NCBI GenBank assembly: GCA_001897855.1
Contig: MKUO01000008.1
Span: 62,001 to 126,000 of the forward strand
Length of the DNA stretch: 64,000 nucleotides
Source: Bacteroidetes bacterium 43-93
GTDB taxonomy: Bacteria; Bacteroidota; Bacteroidia; Chitinophagales; Chitinophagaceae
Direction: 5' to 3'
Shown: positions 18,001 to 27,014 of the stretch, piece after piece
How the letters are laid out: every line of letters begins with the position of its first letter
Numbering within the stretch: the stretch's first letter is position 1
Notes under the pieces: model-generated
The model's input: only the letters and a program-made list of their open reading frames with translations
Told to the model about the DNA's origin: nothing
The model's database searches: none
Program-made: the position numbers and the translations under genes

Positions 18001-18623
18001 AACGCCTGGAGAATATGGGCGAGATCAATCCTACGGCGATCGAAGCGTTCACGGAAATGAAAGCAAGACATGACTTCATCGTAGAGCAAAAGACTGACCT
18101 GGTGAATGCGAAAGAATCATTGCTGGCAACAATTGAAGAAGTAGAACTAACTGCCAACACAAAATTCCGCGAAACGTTTGATAAGGTTCGTGAGAACTTT
18201 ATTGAAGTGTTTAAGGCACTCTTCACCGCAGAAGATAGTTGCGATCTGCGCCTTACAGATCCTGATAATATTGCCGATAGTAATATAGAAATATACGCAC
18301 AGCCGAAAGGTAAAAAACCAAGTACGCTTACGCAGTTATCGGGTGGTGAAAAGACATTGACATCAACTGCATTCCTGTTTGCAATATACCTGATCAAACC
18401 GGCGCCGTTCTGTATCCTTGATGAGGTGGACGCACCGCTGGATGATGCGAACGTAGGTAAGTTTACCCAGATGATCCGTAAGTTCAGCGATAACTCGCAG
18501 TTCATTATCGTAACGCACAACAAGCAGACAATGGCTGCTGTGGACGTAATATATGGTGTAACCATGCAGGAGCCGGGAGTAAGTAAACTGGTGCCTGTAG
18601 ACTTCAGAAGTCTGAGCAATTAA
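15090..18623 (+). CDS. smc: Chromosome segregation protein SMC
   Basis: A 1177-aa SMC ATPase that organises and helps segregate the chromosome. Walker A is GPNGCGKS at residues 31-38. Two long coiled coils (about 165-500 and 670-1010) flank a hinge near 515-640 (SLEGYPDSIKFLKKN, then KMVRGKYTLGGGSIG). The ABC signature LSGGEKTLT lies near 1083 and Walker B CILDEVDAPLDDA near 1108. The start codon is TTG, directly before RLKSLEIKGFKSF, with a good promoter 24 nt upstream. ScpA and ScpB are not in this window. Followed by a strong terminator. Confidence 0.96.
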   Translation: MRLKSLEIKGFKSFADKTHVLLDHPITGVVGPNGCGKSNIVDAIRWVIGEHKIKALRSDNLEDLIFNGSRTRSGSGMAEVSLTFENTRNLLPTEFTTVTITRKFYKNGESEYRLNDVTCRLKDIHNLFLDTGVSNDSYAIIELGMVDDIIKDKDGSRRRMLEQAAGISIYKTRKKEAKQKLDATEQDLARIEDLLFEIGNNLRTLESQAKKAERYFQIKGEYKTVSIELVKASLEQFNDQYKTLNEQHDAETDRRTQLEAIVATEEAVVEQDKVKLIEKEQELNGLQKQFNELINRVRQLESDKRLAAQRLEHLKDREKNLTEFLAGAGMQLQSLEDSITFAEKQIEQETEGIEKLRDELESLRGIVDEKREAFDSKKRILEQLRAEYQGKQRSQFDAEKKVAIADTSVMNLQRSIQQIQDEKAQRSSQITQLSNEKRDAEGDLEQKNDDLQALITKQEEVKTKILQSQEQLESLRAQSVDENRKLDARRNEHDLLKSLVESLEGYPDSIKFLKKNKEWNSNAPLLSDVFVVQNEYRTALENLLDNYLNYYIVNDINEAAQAVHLLDTNKKGKANFFILNQFQQYKADQHNVPEGLIPALSVINVDDQYMPLAEHLLGHVYIATSENAVTDAAMLNGNVIVEKSGKMVRGKYTLGGGSIGLFEGNKIGRAKNLERLAKEIEELTATTAQLKQYISDTQTLITGFNQELNDRAIEQTKQEINRLQNHIVNLANRIENFEHLNQTGEHRLQDLQEQLEDTHSNTADTRSELEAINEQLQSLQQNIQQAEGEFQSVEQEFNMATQQYNNHNIQYTRQQSKLEGLKQELNFRSNQLNDLKRQITSNSEQLERISGQLAETETQLHAGDNELYELLSRKEAEEKTLNEKDRLYYEMRNAISAQEGQLNQKRREKEHAETLLNSIKDQLNDMKLKLAGMKERLSVEFKVNLDEILDEARTGELTVDELTAEAERMKKRLENMGEINPTAIEAFTEMKARHDFIVEQKTDLVNAKESLLATIEEVELTANTKFRETFDKVRENFIEVFKALFTAEDSCDLRLTDPDNIADSNIEIYAQPKGKKPSTLTQLSGGEKTLTSTAFLFAIYLIKPAPFCILDEVDAPLDDANVGKFTQMIRKFSDNSQFIIVTHNKQTMAAVDVIYGVTMQEPGVSKLVPVDFRSLSN

Positions 18624-18646
18624 TATATTGAGCTAACTATAAAACG

Positions 18647-18678
18647 AAGCCGGAGCTAATAACTCCGGCTTTTCTTTT
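18647..18678 (+). terminator. Intrinsic terminator after smc
   Basis: Perfect 9-bp stem AAGCCGGAG / CTCCGGCTT with a 7-nt loop, followed by TTTCTTTT. Confidence 0.92.
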
Positions 18679-18795
18679 AAAAGTTAATATTGTGTAAATC
18701 TTATATATGGTTGATGTGTTGCATAACCACAGCATTTATTTTTATTGACGTGATGCAGGATAGTGTAATAGATTAAGCCCCATAAACAACCTTTT

Positions 18796-21195
18796 ATGCA
18801 GAGATCCATTTACCTGTTTGTAGCACTATGCTGCTTTTCTTTAATTGCTGAAGCGCAAAAATTTAATGTCTCAGGTGTTGCTAAAGATGATGCCGGTGTG
18901 GTTGTGCCAATCGCAGCAATAGCATTACTCCATGCAGCAGATTCTTCCTTTGTACAAGCTGAAACAACAGGCGATGACGGTAAGTTCAATTTTAAGGATG
19001 TAGAACAAGGGAAATACATAGTTGCCATTCAGGCTGCAGGTTATGTGAAGACGAAGCAGCAAATAGATGTAAATAGTAACATGTCCGCACTGGTTGTCGC
19101 AATTGCAAAAGATAACCGTTTGCAGGAAGTAACTGTAAGTGATAAAAAGCCATATATAGAAACAGGATTAGGAAAGACTACTGTCAATGTTGACCAGGCA
19201 GCTACATCAGCGGGGAGTAATGTACTGGAGCTGCTGAGAAAATCTCCGGGAGTTGTTGTAGATGGTAATGGGAACGTATCATTGAAGGGCAATGGCGTCT
19301 TGATACTTGTGGATGATAAGCAAACGCATCTGAGCGCGGACCAACTGGCTGATTATCTGAAAAGCCTGCCTGCGGAGCAAGTGGCCCAATTGGAATTAAT
19401 CTCTCAACCTTCATCTAAATATGATGCTGAGGGTGCCGGTGGTATCATTAACATCAAGCTTAAGAAGATGAAGAAAAGAGGCCTTAATGGTAGTCTTACA
19501 TCATCGTACGGGCAGGGAAAATATCCCAGTACACATAATAACTTCAATCTAAATTATCGAACAGACAAAGTTAACCTGTATACAGGTTTAGGATACCTGC
19601 ACGCTACGGGTTTCATGAACCAGGACACAAAGCGTGATTATACAAATCCATCAACAGGAATGTTAACGACGCATTATGACCAGGTGAGTTTTATGAAAGA
19701 AACTTTTGAAGATTACAGTATGAAGCTGGGCAGTGATTATACCGTCAATGATAAACTAACTGTGGGTGTTAGCGCTGATGGTGTTTATCATCCTAATCAT
19801 GAAAATGATGTTACCCGCTCTGTTATCACAGATAAGATAAATAATGTAGTAAGCTATAATAATACAACGAATAAACGTGGGTTTCTACGTAAGAATATTG
19901 CTGCTAATGGTTTTGCTAAATACATACCAGCTAAAGATCAGCAGATCGATATTAATGCGGATTATGTAAAGCATACTTCCAACAATTCGCAGGATGTTAC
20001 TGCTCAGAATTACGATCAGCAGTTTGTCCCTATCCCCGGCGATGTACTATTGCGGAGTGAACAGCCATCGCATATAGAATCTTTTGTAGCAAATGCAGAT
20101 TACACAGGAACATTAAGTAAGAAAGTACAAATGGAAGCAGGCCTGAAAACCAGCTTCACTACAACCGATGATGATAATCAATTCTATGATCTGCAAACAG
20201 GGATACCGGTATTTGACACCGTACACAGCAGCCATTTTGTGTACAAAGAAAATATAAATGCCGCGTATGCTAATCTTAATAAAAAATTCAGTGAGAAAGT
20301 GCAGGCACAGGTGGGTTTTAGGGTAGAAAATGCAAATATTAGCGGTCATCAATATGTACAGAATCAGTCCTTCGAAAGAAGTACAACAAATGTGTTTCCG
20401 ACGGGGTATATAAGTTATAAGGCTGATGATAAAAATGAATTCCAACTCAATTATGGCAGGCGTATTATTCGTCCGTCTTACCGGGAGTTAGATCCGTTTA
20501 TCACTTTTATATCTCAATACAGTTATTCCGGTGGCAACCCTAACTTGTTGCCTGCTTTTAGAAATTATATCGAATTCAGTCATAACTATAATAACATGCT
20601 GTATTCATCAGCGGGCTTCCGGAAGATCAGTAACACGGTGAACCCGGTGAATGTATATAATGCAGTTACTAAAGCAGTATATGGTACGGAGGAGAATTAT
20701 GCAGACCGCTATGTACTGCAGCTATCTACCAATTTTAACAAACAGCTATTTGCATGGTGGATGATGTCTTCATCGATAGACTTGTACGTAAACCAGTACA
20801 CTATACATAAAGGCAATGCCAGGCTTGCAAATTCTGTAGGTGCAGATGCAGGAATGCAGAATCAGTTTACATTCAATGGCTGGACAATCGATACTACTGT
20901 ATATGTTGCTACAGGCGGATTACAGAATCTAACGGAGCGCAACGGTAGCAGCATCTACATTGGTTGTGGTATAGCTAAAAAGATATTGAAGGATTCCGCT
21001 ACCATTAAGTTATCTGCCGAAGATCCGTTTGACATGTACAGATATACCTTAACTAAAGACTGGCAAGGGATACATAGCCATTCGGTGATGGGATATGCAA
21101 CACAGAATTTCAGCCTAGGTTTTACTTACAACTTTGGAAAGAAATTTGAAAGCCGCCAGCATGAGCATAATACGGAAGAAGCAGGAAGAATGTAG
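18796..21195 (+). CDS. Outer-membrane beta-barrel protein, TonB-receptor-like, copy 1
   Basis: A 799-aa exported protein with a signal peptide to about residue 20 (LIAEAQ), a CarboxypepD_reg-like domain (about 22-100: VSGVAKDDAGVVVPIAAIAL), a plug-like domain (about 130-215: VLELLRKSPGVVVDGNGNVS, SKYDAEGAGGIINIKLKK), and a long beta-barrel of the OMP_b-brl_3 type. The C-terminus is basic and His/Glu-rich rather than a classic terminal Phe. Clearly paralogous to the gene at 27131 (both carry HFVYKENINAAY). Cargo unknown. It ends 6 nt from a convergent gene. Confidence 0.88.
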   Translation: MQRSIYLFVALCCFSLIAEAQKFNVSGVAKDDAGVVVPIAAIALLHAADSSFVQAETTGDDGKFNFKDVEQGKYIVAIQAAGYVKTKQQIDVNSNMSALVVAIAKDNRLQEVTVSDKKPYIETGLGKTTVNVDQAATSAGSNVLELLRKSPGVVVDGNGNVSLKGNGVLILVDDKQTHLSADQLADYLKSLPAEQVAQLELISQPSSKYDAEGAGGIINIKLKKMKKRGLNGSLTSSYGQGKYPSTHNNFNLNYRTDKVNLYTGLGYLHATGFMNQDTKRDYTNPSTGMLTTHYDQVSFMKETFEDYSMKLGSDYTVNDKLTVGVSADGVYHPNHENDVTRSVITDKINNVVSYNNTTNKRGFLRKNIAANGFAKYIPAKDQQIDINADYVKHTSNNSQDVTAQNYDQQFVPIPGDVLLRSEQPSHIESFVANADYTGTLSKKVQMEAGLKTSFTTTDDDNQFYDLQTGIPVFDTVHSSHFVYKENINAAYANLNKKFSEKVQAQVGFRVENANISGHQYVQNQSFERSTTNVFPTGYISYKADDKNEFQLNYGRRIIRPSYRELDPFITFISQYSYSGGNPNLLPAFRNYIEFSHNYNNMLYSSAGFRKISNTVNPVNVYNAVTKAVYGTEENYADRYVLQLSTNFNKQLFAWWMMSSSIDLYVNQYTIHKGNARLANSVGADAGMQNQFTFNGWTIDTTVYVATGGLQNLTERNGSSIYIGCGIAKKILKDSATIKLSAEDPFDMYRYTLTKDWQGIHSHSVMGYATQNFSLGFTYNFGKKFESRQHEHNTEEAGRM

Positions 21196-21201
21196 TATAG
21201 C

Positions 21202-21552
21202 TTATGCGGCACGCATAGCCGGATTGCGATTGATGAAATATTGCTTTTCGCCATCCTGCAGTAAAACGCGTACACTCCTTAAACCGTTATCGTCAAAATC
21301 GAGTAATGCCTGAACCGGTTCATTGTCTGATGGTTTGAAGATATATTCCAATCCATCAATCAGCACTGTTTTGCTGGTGATGATAATGCTGCCATTTGTT
21401 TCTTCATGGATCATTTGTTCAGAGCCATCTGTAAGAAAAGTGAGCACTTGTGTGCGATTGTAAGAATAGGTCTTACCACCGCGGCTCAGCATCCTGTACA
21501 AGGCTATGGACAGCAAACCGGCTATGACCAACAATATATAGCGAAGCAACAT
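21202..21552 (-). CDS. Small membrane-anchored protein of unknown function
   Basis: A 116-aa protein with an N-terminal hydrophobic anchor (about residues 3-20, LRYILLVIAGLLSIALY) followed by a soluble domain. The soluble part is rich in short beta-strand-like segments (YSYNRTQVLTFLTDG, GSIIITSKTVLIDGLEYIF, LLQDGEKQYFI). I do not recognise the family. It has a good promoter and an unusually long, structured leader of about 170 nt. It is convergent with the outer-membrane barrel gene, only 6 nt apart. Confidence 0.65.
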   Translation of the reverse strand: MLLRYILLVIAGLLSIALYRMLSRGGKTYSYNRTQVLTFLTDGSEQMIHEETNGSIIITSKTVLIDGLEYIFKPSDNEPVQALLDFDDNGLRSVRVLLQDGEKQYFINRNPAMRAA

Positions 21553-21679
21553 ATTTTTTAATTAAAACCTAATATATAATCTTAGTGCGATAAATACTAA
21601 AATGTTAAACAAAAAAACTACATCGGAGTATAAAAAAGCAGAAACACTTTAAAAACAGAAAGTGCCCGGGAAAAATTAT

Positions 21680-21726
21680 CCTCTAATGTAACTATGAGGT
21701 ATTATCCTCACTTCGCTCTCAGTTAC
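21680..21726 (-). promoter_or_regulatory. Structured leader hairpin upstream of the 116-aa gene
   Basis: Nested stem read on the minus strand: GTAACT (21721-21726) with AGTTAC (21688-21693), enclosing TGAGG/CCTCA arms (21706-21710 and 21695-21699). GAGGATAAT occurs twice, once in this hairpin and once just after it. It begins at or next to the expected transcription start, so it would cap the mRNA 5' end. Confidence 0.4.
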
Positions 21727-21755
21727 AAAAGTAAAAACATTAAAAAATACTACAA
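21726..21755 (-). promoter_or_regulatory. Promoter of the 116-aa gene (TTG-N19-TACTTTTG)
   Basis: On the minus strand, TTG at 21755-21753 and TACTTTTG at 21733-21726 with a 19-nt spacer: a textbook Bacteroidetes promoter. It lies inside the 211-nt gap between the permease stop (21764) and the 116-aa gene, directing a leader of about 170 nt. Confidence 0.65.
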
Positions 21756-21763
21756 ACAAAAAA

Positions 21764-23140
21764 TTATACAGGTCTTTTAACTAATTGTTCTTTAACGAAA
21801 TATAAGACTATTCCTGTGGCTATAATACCCAAAGCAAAGCCAATAAACCTCAATTCGCTGCTCAGGAATATAAAAAGCCAGATAATGATGGAGATGATCG
21901 CCGGTATAGGAAATAGCGGCATTTTAAAAGGCCTGTCTTCTGCACGCCGACGGATACGCCAGCCAATAACGCCAATTGCCTGGGATATGAATTGTATCAG
22001 AATACGCATAACGACGATGGCGGTGATGACATCCTTCATTTTAAATAGAAGGCTGAATACAAATGCGAGCCCGCATAATGCGAGAAGAGACACATGTGGA
22101 AAATGATGTTTGGGATGCAACCTGGCAAAGGCGGGGAAAAAATCGCCATTCTTTGCTGCTGAATAGGGCACTCTTGAATAGCCTAATATCACAGAAAATA
22201 GTGAGGCTATGGCGATGCACAATACAAGCACAGTAGCTATTTGAGCTACAGTATGATTATAAATATGCTCGAAATAGAGGCTTACAATAAAATCAGACGC
22301 TGCTACTTTATCCCATGGCAACACATGCAATACGGTGAACTGCATACCAAGGTATAAGATCGCAATCCCTGTTATGGAAATGAAGATAGCTCGTGGAATA
22401 TTTTTAGAAGGATTCTTTATCTCCCCGCCCAAATGGCAAACATTATAATAGCCAAGATAAGAATATACAGCCTTTTGCGATGACTGGCCCAATGCTATGA
22501 AAAACGGAATGCTTGCCCAGTTGCCTGTTCCACCATCAGGCAGGATAGTAGCAGAGTAGTGCCCAAAACCAGATAGTATGAGCCATAGTATTGTGCCACC
22601 TGTTATGATGCCAAAGATAACGGAGAGTTTGCCAATGTTCCTGATGTTGCGATAAAGTAAAACCGTAAGCAGTAATACCAGCGCACCGCTCACCATTTTC
22701 TTTTGTACATCAGTAAGCGGAACGAGATAATGCAGGTATTGAGAAAAGCCAATAGCGCCACTGGCAACAACAAGCGGTGCCTGGATGGTAGTTTGCCAAA
22801 TGAACAGGAAGGCCATTAACCGCCCCAATTTGCCACCAAACAGCTTTTGCAGAAATACATAGCTACCTCCGGCTTCCGGCCATTTAGCGCCCATCTCTGC
22901 CCATACAAATCCATCCATATATGCAAGGAGTGCGCCCAATATCCATGCAAGCATACTTAAGGAACCCTGCATGGCAGCAACAATCAGTGGCAGGGTTACA
23001 AATGGCCCGATGCCTACCATGTCTATCATATTAATAGCTGTTGCCTGTACTAAAGACAGGCCACGTTCCAGTTCCGGCTTTTCAGTTGTAGCAGATTGCA
23101 ATTCTTGGATTTGTAGGACAAAAATAACATTGCCTGCCAT
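21764..23140 (-). CDS. APC-family amino acid permease
   Basis: A 458-aa polytopic membrane protein with about 12 hydrophobic segments. The N-terminal helix has the APC superfamily signature MIDMVGIGPFVTLPL, and GSYVFLQKLFGG and YLGYYNVCHLGGEIKNPSKN follow the amino-acid permease pattern (the conserved GE-I-K-P loop). Likely imports or exchanges an amino acid; the substrate is not readable. The ATG at 23140 gives an odd hydrophobic N-terminus, and a TAnnTTTG element lies inside its first codons. A TTG at 23101 is therefore a credible true start. A terminator separates it from the upstream regulator gene. Confidence 0.85.
   Translation of the reverse strand: MAGNVIFVLQIQELQSATTEKPELERGLSLVQATAINMIDMVGIGPFVTLPLIVAAMQGSLSMLAWILGALLAYMDGFVWAEMGAKWPEAGGSYVFLQKLFGGKLGRLMAFLFIWQTTIQAPLVVASGAIGFSQYLHYLVPLTDVQKKMVSGALVLLLTVLLYRNIRNIGKLSVIFGIITGGTILWLILSGFGHYSATILPDGGTGNWASIPFFIALGQSSQKAVYSYLGYYNVCHLGGEIKNPSKNIPRAIFISITGIAILYLGMQFTVLHVLPWDKVAASDFIVSLYFEHIYNHTVAQIATVLVLCIAIASLFSVILGYSRVPYSAAKNGDFFPAFARLHPKHHFPHVSLLALCGLAFVFSLLFKMKDVITAIVVMRILIQFISQAIGVIGWRIRRRAEDRPFKMPLFPIPAIISIIIWLFIFLSSELRFIGFALGIIATGIVLYFVKEQLVKRPV
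23119..23126 (-). promoter_or_regulatory. -7 element (TATTTTTG) inside the annotated permease N-terminus
   Basis: Exact TAnnTTTG on the minus strand, within codons 5-8 of the longest permease frame. Transcription would begin near 23114, 13 nt before an in-frame TTG at 23101. No -33 TTG at the right spacing was found. Confidence 0.35.
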
Positions 23141-23182
23141 GTTTCCTATGCTAATCGTTGATATGGCTATGTACGCTTACTA

Positions 23183-23208
23183 TAATAAAAGCGCCCCAAA
23201 GGGCGCTT
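23183..23208 (-). terminator. Terminator of the kinase-regulator operon
   Basis: Perfect 8-bp stem AAGCGCCC / GGGCGCTT with a 4-nt loop, followed on the minus strand by TTATTATA. It lies between the response regulator stop and the permease. Confidence 0.8.
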
Positions 23209-23282
23209 GCAATCGTTTGTCTATGATCATTCCGCAGACCATGAATGTGTATCTACGAAAGAAAAGGCTATTTGGTTCTTAG

Positions 23283-23915
23283 TTAAATAAATTTGTTATC
23301 CTTAGCTGTTTTGATAGCATCGGCCTTGGAATGTACATTCAGTTTGTGGTATATATTCTTGATGTGAGACTTTACGGTTTCTAAATCAATGAATAATTCC
23401 TGGGCAATACGTTTGCGGCTTTTGCCGGTAGCTATCTGTTCCAGTATCTCAGTTTCTCTGCGTGTAAGGGGTGAAGCTTCATTGCGTTGAAAGGATGATA
23501 TGACCATCCGCGCAATGTTGGCGCTCATCGGGCCACCGCCTTCCATCACTTCTTTAATAGCGCTGATAATCTTTTCGGGCGGCGTATTTTTGGTAAGATA
23601 GCCGGAAGCACCATTACCCAAAGCTCTGAATATAAGCAGGTCCTGTTCATATACCGTTAAGATCAGTATATAAGATTCAGGTACCAGTTTTTTTATTTTG
23701 GGGATGGCGTCGATCCCGGATATGCCGGGTAATTCTACATCCAGCAATATTACATCCGGATCGTCTGCCGCCAGTTTTTTTGCAGCATCCTCAAAAGATG
23801 GGTAGCTGCTTACAACATGAAAACCTTCTGTATTATCAATCAGGTAGACGTACCCATCACGAATGGTGGCATCATCTTCAATAATACAAACCCGGATGTC
23901 GAGGTTGCGTGTCAT
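23283..23915 (-). CDS. LuxR/NarL-type response regulator
   Basis: A 210-aa DNA-binding regulator. The receiver domain (about 7-125) has the acidic pair IIEDD, the phospho-acceptor Asp59 in VILLDVELPG, and the Lys of YLTKNTPPEKI. The C-terminal LuxR helix-turn-helix is at about 148-208 (LTRRETEILEQIATGKSRK, LETVKSHIKNIYHKL). It lies 61 nt downstream of the histidine kinase on the same strand and is almost certainly its partner. Targets are unknown; the adjacent outer-membrane barrel genes and permease are candidates by proximity only. Confidence 0.92.
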   Translation of the reverse strand: MTRNLDIRVCIIEDDATIRDGYVYLIDNTEGFHVVSSYPSFEDAAKKLAADDPDVILLDVELPGISGIDAIPKIKKLVPESYILILTVYEQDLLIFRALGNGASGYLTKNTPPEKIISAIKEVMEGGGPMSANIARMVISSFQRNEASPLTRRETEILEQIATGKSRKRIAQELFIDLETVKSHIKNIYHKLNVHSKADAIKTAKDNKFI

Positions 23916-23976
23916 AAGTTGGGGCGTTTATATAAAGTTCTAAATATGTAAGCAAATCTGTATCCCCCAATAGAAG

Positions 23977-26961
23977 TTAATTTGAATTATTAACAATTCT
24001 ATGGCTTTTATTACTTTCCGGCAGCCTGAAGGTGAGACTGATGTAAGTGCCCTTTCCCGGCATCGGATCTATATATAGCTTACCTGCCAGCCTGCGCGCA
24101 CGAACATTCATATTATCTATTCCATGCCCTCTTTTTACGGTATCTATATCAAAGCCTTTACCATTGTCTTTTAGTTCCATGTGTAATACATCCAATGGCC
24201 GTAGTTCCGCGATCAATTCAACACGGGTAGCGCCTGAATATTTCAGGCAATTATTCAATGCTTCTTTGAAGATCATGATAAGATTACGGCTGATATCCAT
24301 AGGCAGCCTGTAATTTTTCCATCTTTCATCTGTACCGGTGAATATGAAATCTATTTCTGTATCCTGGAAAAGCTCACCTCCAAAGTCGCGTATCCGGTGC
24401 AGTATCTCGTACAGGCTGTCATTCGTTGGCTTTAGCGACCAGAGGATATCTTTGGTACCACTATATAGCTGTCCCGTATTGTCTTGTATCTGGTCAATAA
24501 TGCGTTTGGCATCAGGCGACATAGGACCGATTTTATTTTTCAGCACATTGGTCAAGACATTGATACGTGTGAGCTTATTGCCAACCTCATCATGAAAATC
24601 TTCAGCTGTACGTTCTCTTACCTTGTTTTGTTCTTCGCGGCGTAATCTATCCAGTAGCGCTTGCCTGTTTTGTTTTCGTTTATTTACGATGTATTGTATG
24701 GTTACCCCTAATAAAATGCAAGCACCAAGAACCGCAAGGCGGAACCACCCGGTTTTCTGAAAAGGTGTAACTATCTCAAAAGGATATTTCAGTTCTTTAA
24801 TGCCGGTACTATCACCGCTGGTACACTCTACCAGCAATGTATACTTGCCGGGTGGCAGGGCAGAGTAAGTGACAGTATTTACATTGGACCAATCGGACCA
24901 TTGGTTTTCCAGTCCATCGATCCTGTAGCGATAGCGGAGCTGCTCCGCCCCCGAAAGGCAAATGCCCTGGAAAGTGAAAGTGAGATTATTTTTCTTATAA
25001 GGTAAATGAAGGCGTTCGGGCACCTTATTCCATGCATCTGTGCTATCAAAATAAGTAGTATCAGAGATGTTTTCACCAAATACTTTTACAGACTGCATTA
25101 CTACACTGATAGGTTCTGCAAATACCATCTGCGATTGCGGATTGTAATGCACCGCGCCATTTGTAGTGCCAAACCAAATGCTGCCATCGGGCATGTTATA
25201 AACAGCATTGTGGTTGCTTTCCATGCCTTTGATGCCCTGGCCTCTTCCGTAAAACTGAATAACAGGTTTGCCCCCAACTATAGATATACGATGGATACCA
25301 TAACCTGTGCCGGCCCATATATGGCCATCCTTGTCTGTGGTAATATTGTAGATAAAGTCGGACTGCAGGCCATTTCCCTTGTTGAGTACAAAGCTTGTTT
25401 TGGTGCTTAGATTATAGCAGATCAGGCCATTGTCACTGGTGCCTATCCACAGTTCATCGCCACGTTTTGTAAAGCATTGGGGAGATGCACTATCCGGGGC
25501 TGCATTTGTAATAAAAGGTGTTACAGTTCCGTCATTATACATCCTTAGCCCGTTACTCCCCGACATCCCAATCAATACACTATCGCGGCCAATGCTAATG
25601 ATACATTCTACAGTGGCAGGTGGTACAGAAACCCTATGGAAAGTGTCTCGCTGAAAATAGCCAGCACCGCGCCAGAAGCCTACCCACATTCTCCTTTCCG
25701 CATCCGTGTATAAACAACTTACAAGATTTGATGGCATTGCAGGTTCTGCATATTGCCTGAAGCTAGTACCTCTGTAACGCCATAATCCTGCCCCGCGCGT
25801 ACCTATCCACACATCCCCTCCATTAGTATTGATGGCCGTGATGGCAGGAGAGCCGGGTAAGGGTATTGCCACCTTGCTGACGGTCCCGTTTTCGAAAAGA
25901 TAAAGGCCCGCATCATAAGTACCTAAAAACAGGCGATTACCTTGCGCGGCAATGCTCATGACCTGCGCACTCGGCAAGCCTGTAGATTCATCCACTACAG
26001 AAAATTGTGCACCAGAAAAACGGTAGATGCCAAGCCCGTCCGTTGCCATCCATATATTGCCTTCTGCATCTGTTAGCAATTGATTTATGGCATTATCTGT
26101 AAGGCCATTTTTTTTGTTGCAATACGCCAGGGAGCTATCTTTTAGACGAAATGCGCCACTAACAGTACCTAACCAAATATTTTTGTTCTTATCTTCTGCA
26201 ATAGATAGAATAGGTGGCAGGCCGTATAATGGCATATCCCTCACATGTGCTACGTGTATGCGGTTGCTGTCAATATTATACAATCCACGGCTGGTTGCCA
26301 GCCATATCCTTTGCCTGCTATCTCTGAATATTGCAGATATATAAGGTGTGCCTTTTAGCTGAGGTTCATTAAATGTAAGGCTGTCCCATTTCTTGCCGGT
26401 GTAATGATAGATAGTACTACGGGTATTGGCTATCCACAAGCCATCTTTTTCGGGCAACAAAGTGGTAACAGAATCAGTGCTGCCCGGTATCTTAAATGCA
26501 TTGCTTTTACCGTTTGCAATAGTGTAGAGGCGGTTGCCGGCAATGCACCAAATTTTGCCCGCATCACTTTTAATACTGCTTACTGCATTTGCGTTAGGAT
26601 TCTCAGGGGATTGAAAAACGAAATGCCTGAAGGAGCGGCCGTCATATTGTGTGATGCCTTTGGGGGTTCCTATCCATATGTTTCCATTATCGTCAACCGC
26701 AAGCGCATCAACGGTGTTATCTGTCATGCCGTCTCTTACTGTATAATTGACGAAGGTCTTGCCATCATAACGTGAGAGGCCTCCTATTGTGCCGATCCAA
26801 AGATGGCCAAACCTGTCCTGCACGATGCTTTTAGCCTGCGATTGTATCAAACCATTCTCTACGTTCAGATTGTAGAAAGGGTAACGTTGCGCATTGCTTG
26901 CATGAAAAGTGCAAACAGCTAACAATAATAATAACAGGCGATAGAAACGAAATCCCGACAT
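23977..26961 (-). CDS. Two-component sensor: periplasmic propeller + histidine kinase
   Basis: A 994-aa sensor kinase. After a signal peptide (LLLLLLAVCTFHASNAQ) come about 14 two-component-regulator propeller repeats (patterns such as DRFGHLWIGTIGGLSRYDG), forming a large periplasmic sensor. A Y_Y_Y domain (about 650-725) and one membrane helix (about 735-757) follow. The kinase part is a HisKA_3 dimerisation region with His790 in AEDFHDEVGNK and an ATPase domain (KEALNNCLKYSGA, GHGIDNMNVRARRL). HisKA_3 kinases pair with LuxR-type regulators, which fits the gene 61 nt downstream. I use the ATG at 26961; the longer frame begins with TTG at 26985. Unlike Bacteroides hybrid sensors, regulator and kinase are separate. 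Confidence 0.9.
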   Translation of the reverse strand: MSGFRFYRLLLLLLAVCTFHASNAQRYPFYNLNVENGLIQSQAKSIVQDRFGHLWIGTIGGLSRYDGKTFVNYTVRDGMTDNTVDALAVDDNGNIWIGTPKGITQYDGRSFRHFVFQSPENPNANAVSSIKSDAGKIWCIAGNRLYTIANGKSNAFKIPGSTDSVTTLLPEKDGLWIANTRSTIYHYTGKKWDSLTFNEPQLKGTPYISAIFRDSRQRIWLATSRGLYNIDSNRIHVAHVRDMPLYGLPPILSIAEDKNKNIWLGTVSGAFRLKDSSLAYCNKKNGLTDNAINQLLTDAEGNIWMATDGLGIYRFSGAQFSVVDESTGLPSAQVMSIAAQGNRLFLGTYDAGLYLFENGTVSKVAIPLPGSPAITAINTNGGDVWIGTRGAGLWRYRGTSFRQYAEPAMPSNLVSCLYTDAERRMWVGFWRGAGYFQRDTFHRVSVPPATVECIISIGRDSVLIGMSGSNGLRMYNDGTVTPFITNAAPDSASPQCFTKRGDELWIGTSDNGLICYNLSTKTSFVLNKGNGLQSDFIYNITTDKDGHIWAGTGYGIHRISIVGGKPVIQFYGRGQGIKGMESNHNAVYNMPDGSIWFGTTNGAVHYNPQSQMVFAEPISVVMQSVKVFGENISDTTYFDSTDAWNKVPERLHLPYKKNNLTFTFQGICLSGAEQLRYRYRIDGLENQWSDWSNVNTVTYSALPPGKYTLLVECTSGDSTGIKELKYPFEIVTPFQKTGWFRLAVLGACILLGVTIQYIVNKRKQNRQALLDRLRREEQNKVRERTAEDFHDEVGNKLTRINVLTNVLKNKIGPMSPDAKRIIDQIQDNTGQLYSGTKDILWSLKPTNDSLYEILHRIRDFGGELFQDTEIDFIFTGTDERWKNYRLPMDISRNLIMIFKEALNNCLKYSGATRVELIAELRPLDVLHMELKDNGKGFDIDTVKRGHGIDNMNVRARRLAGKLYIDPMPGKGTYISLTFRLPESNKSHRIVNNSN

Positions 26962-27014
26962 CAATGTGAAGTTACATTTTTTCAATTCAATGGATCATTA
27001 TGGGCTGCCTGGCT

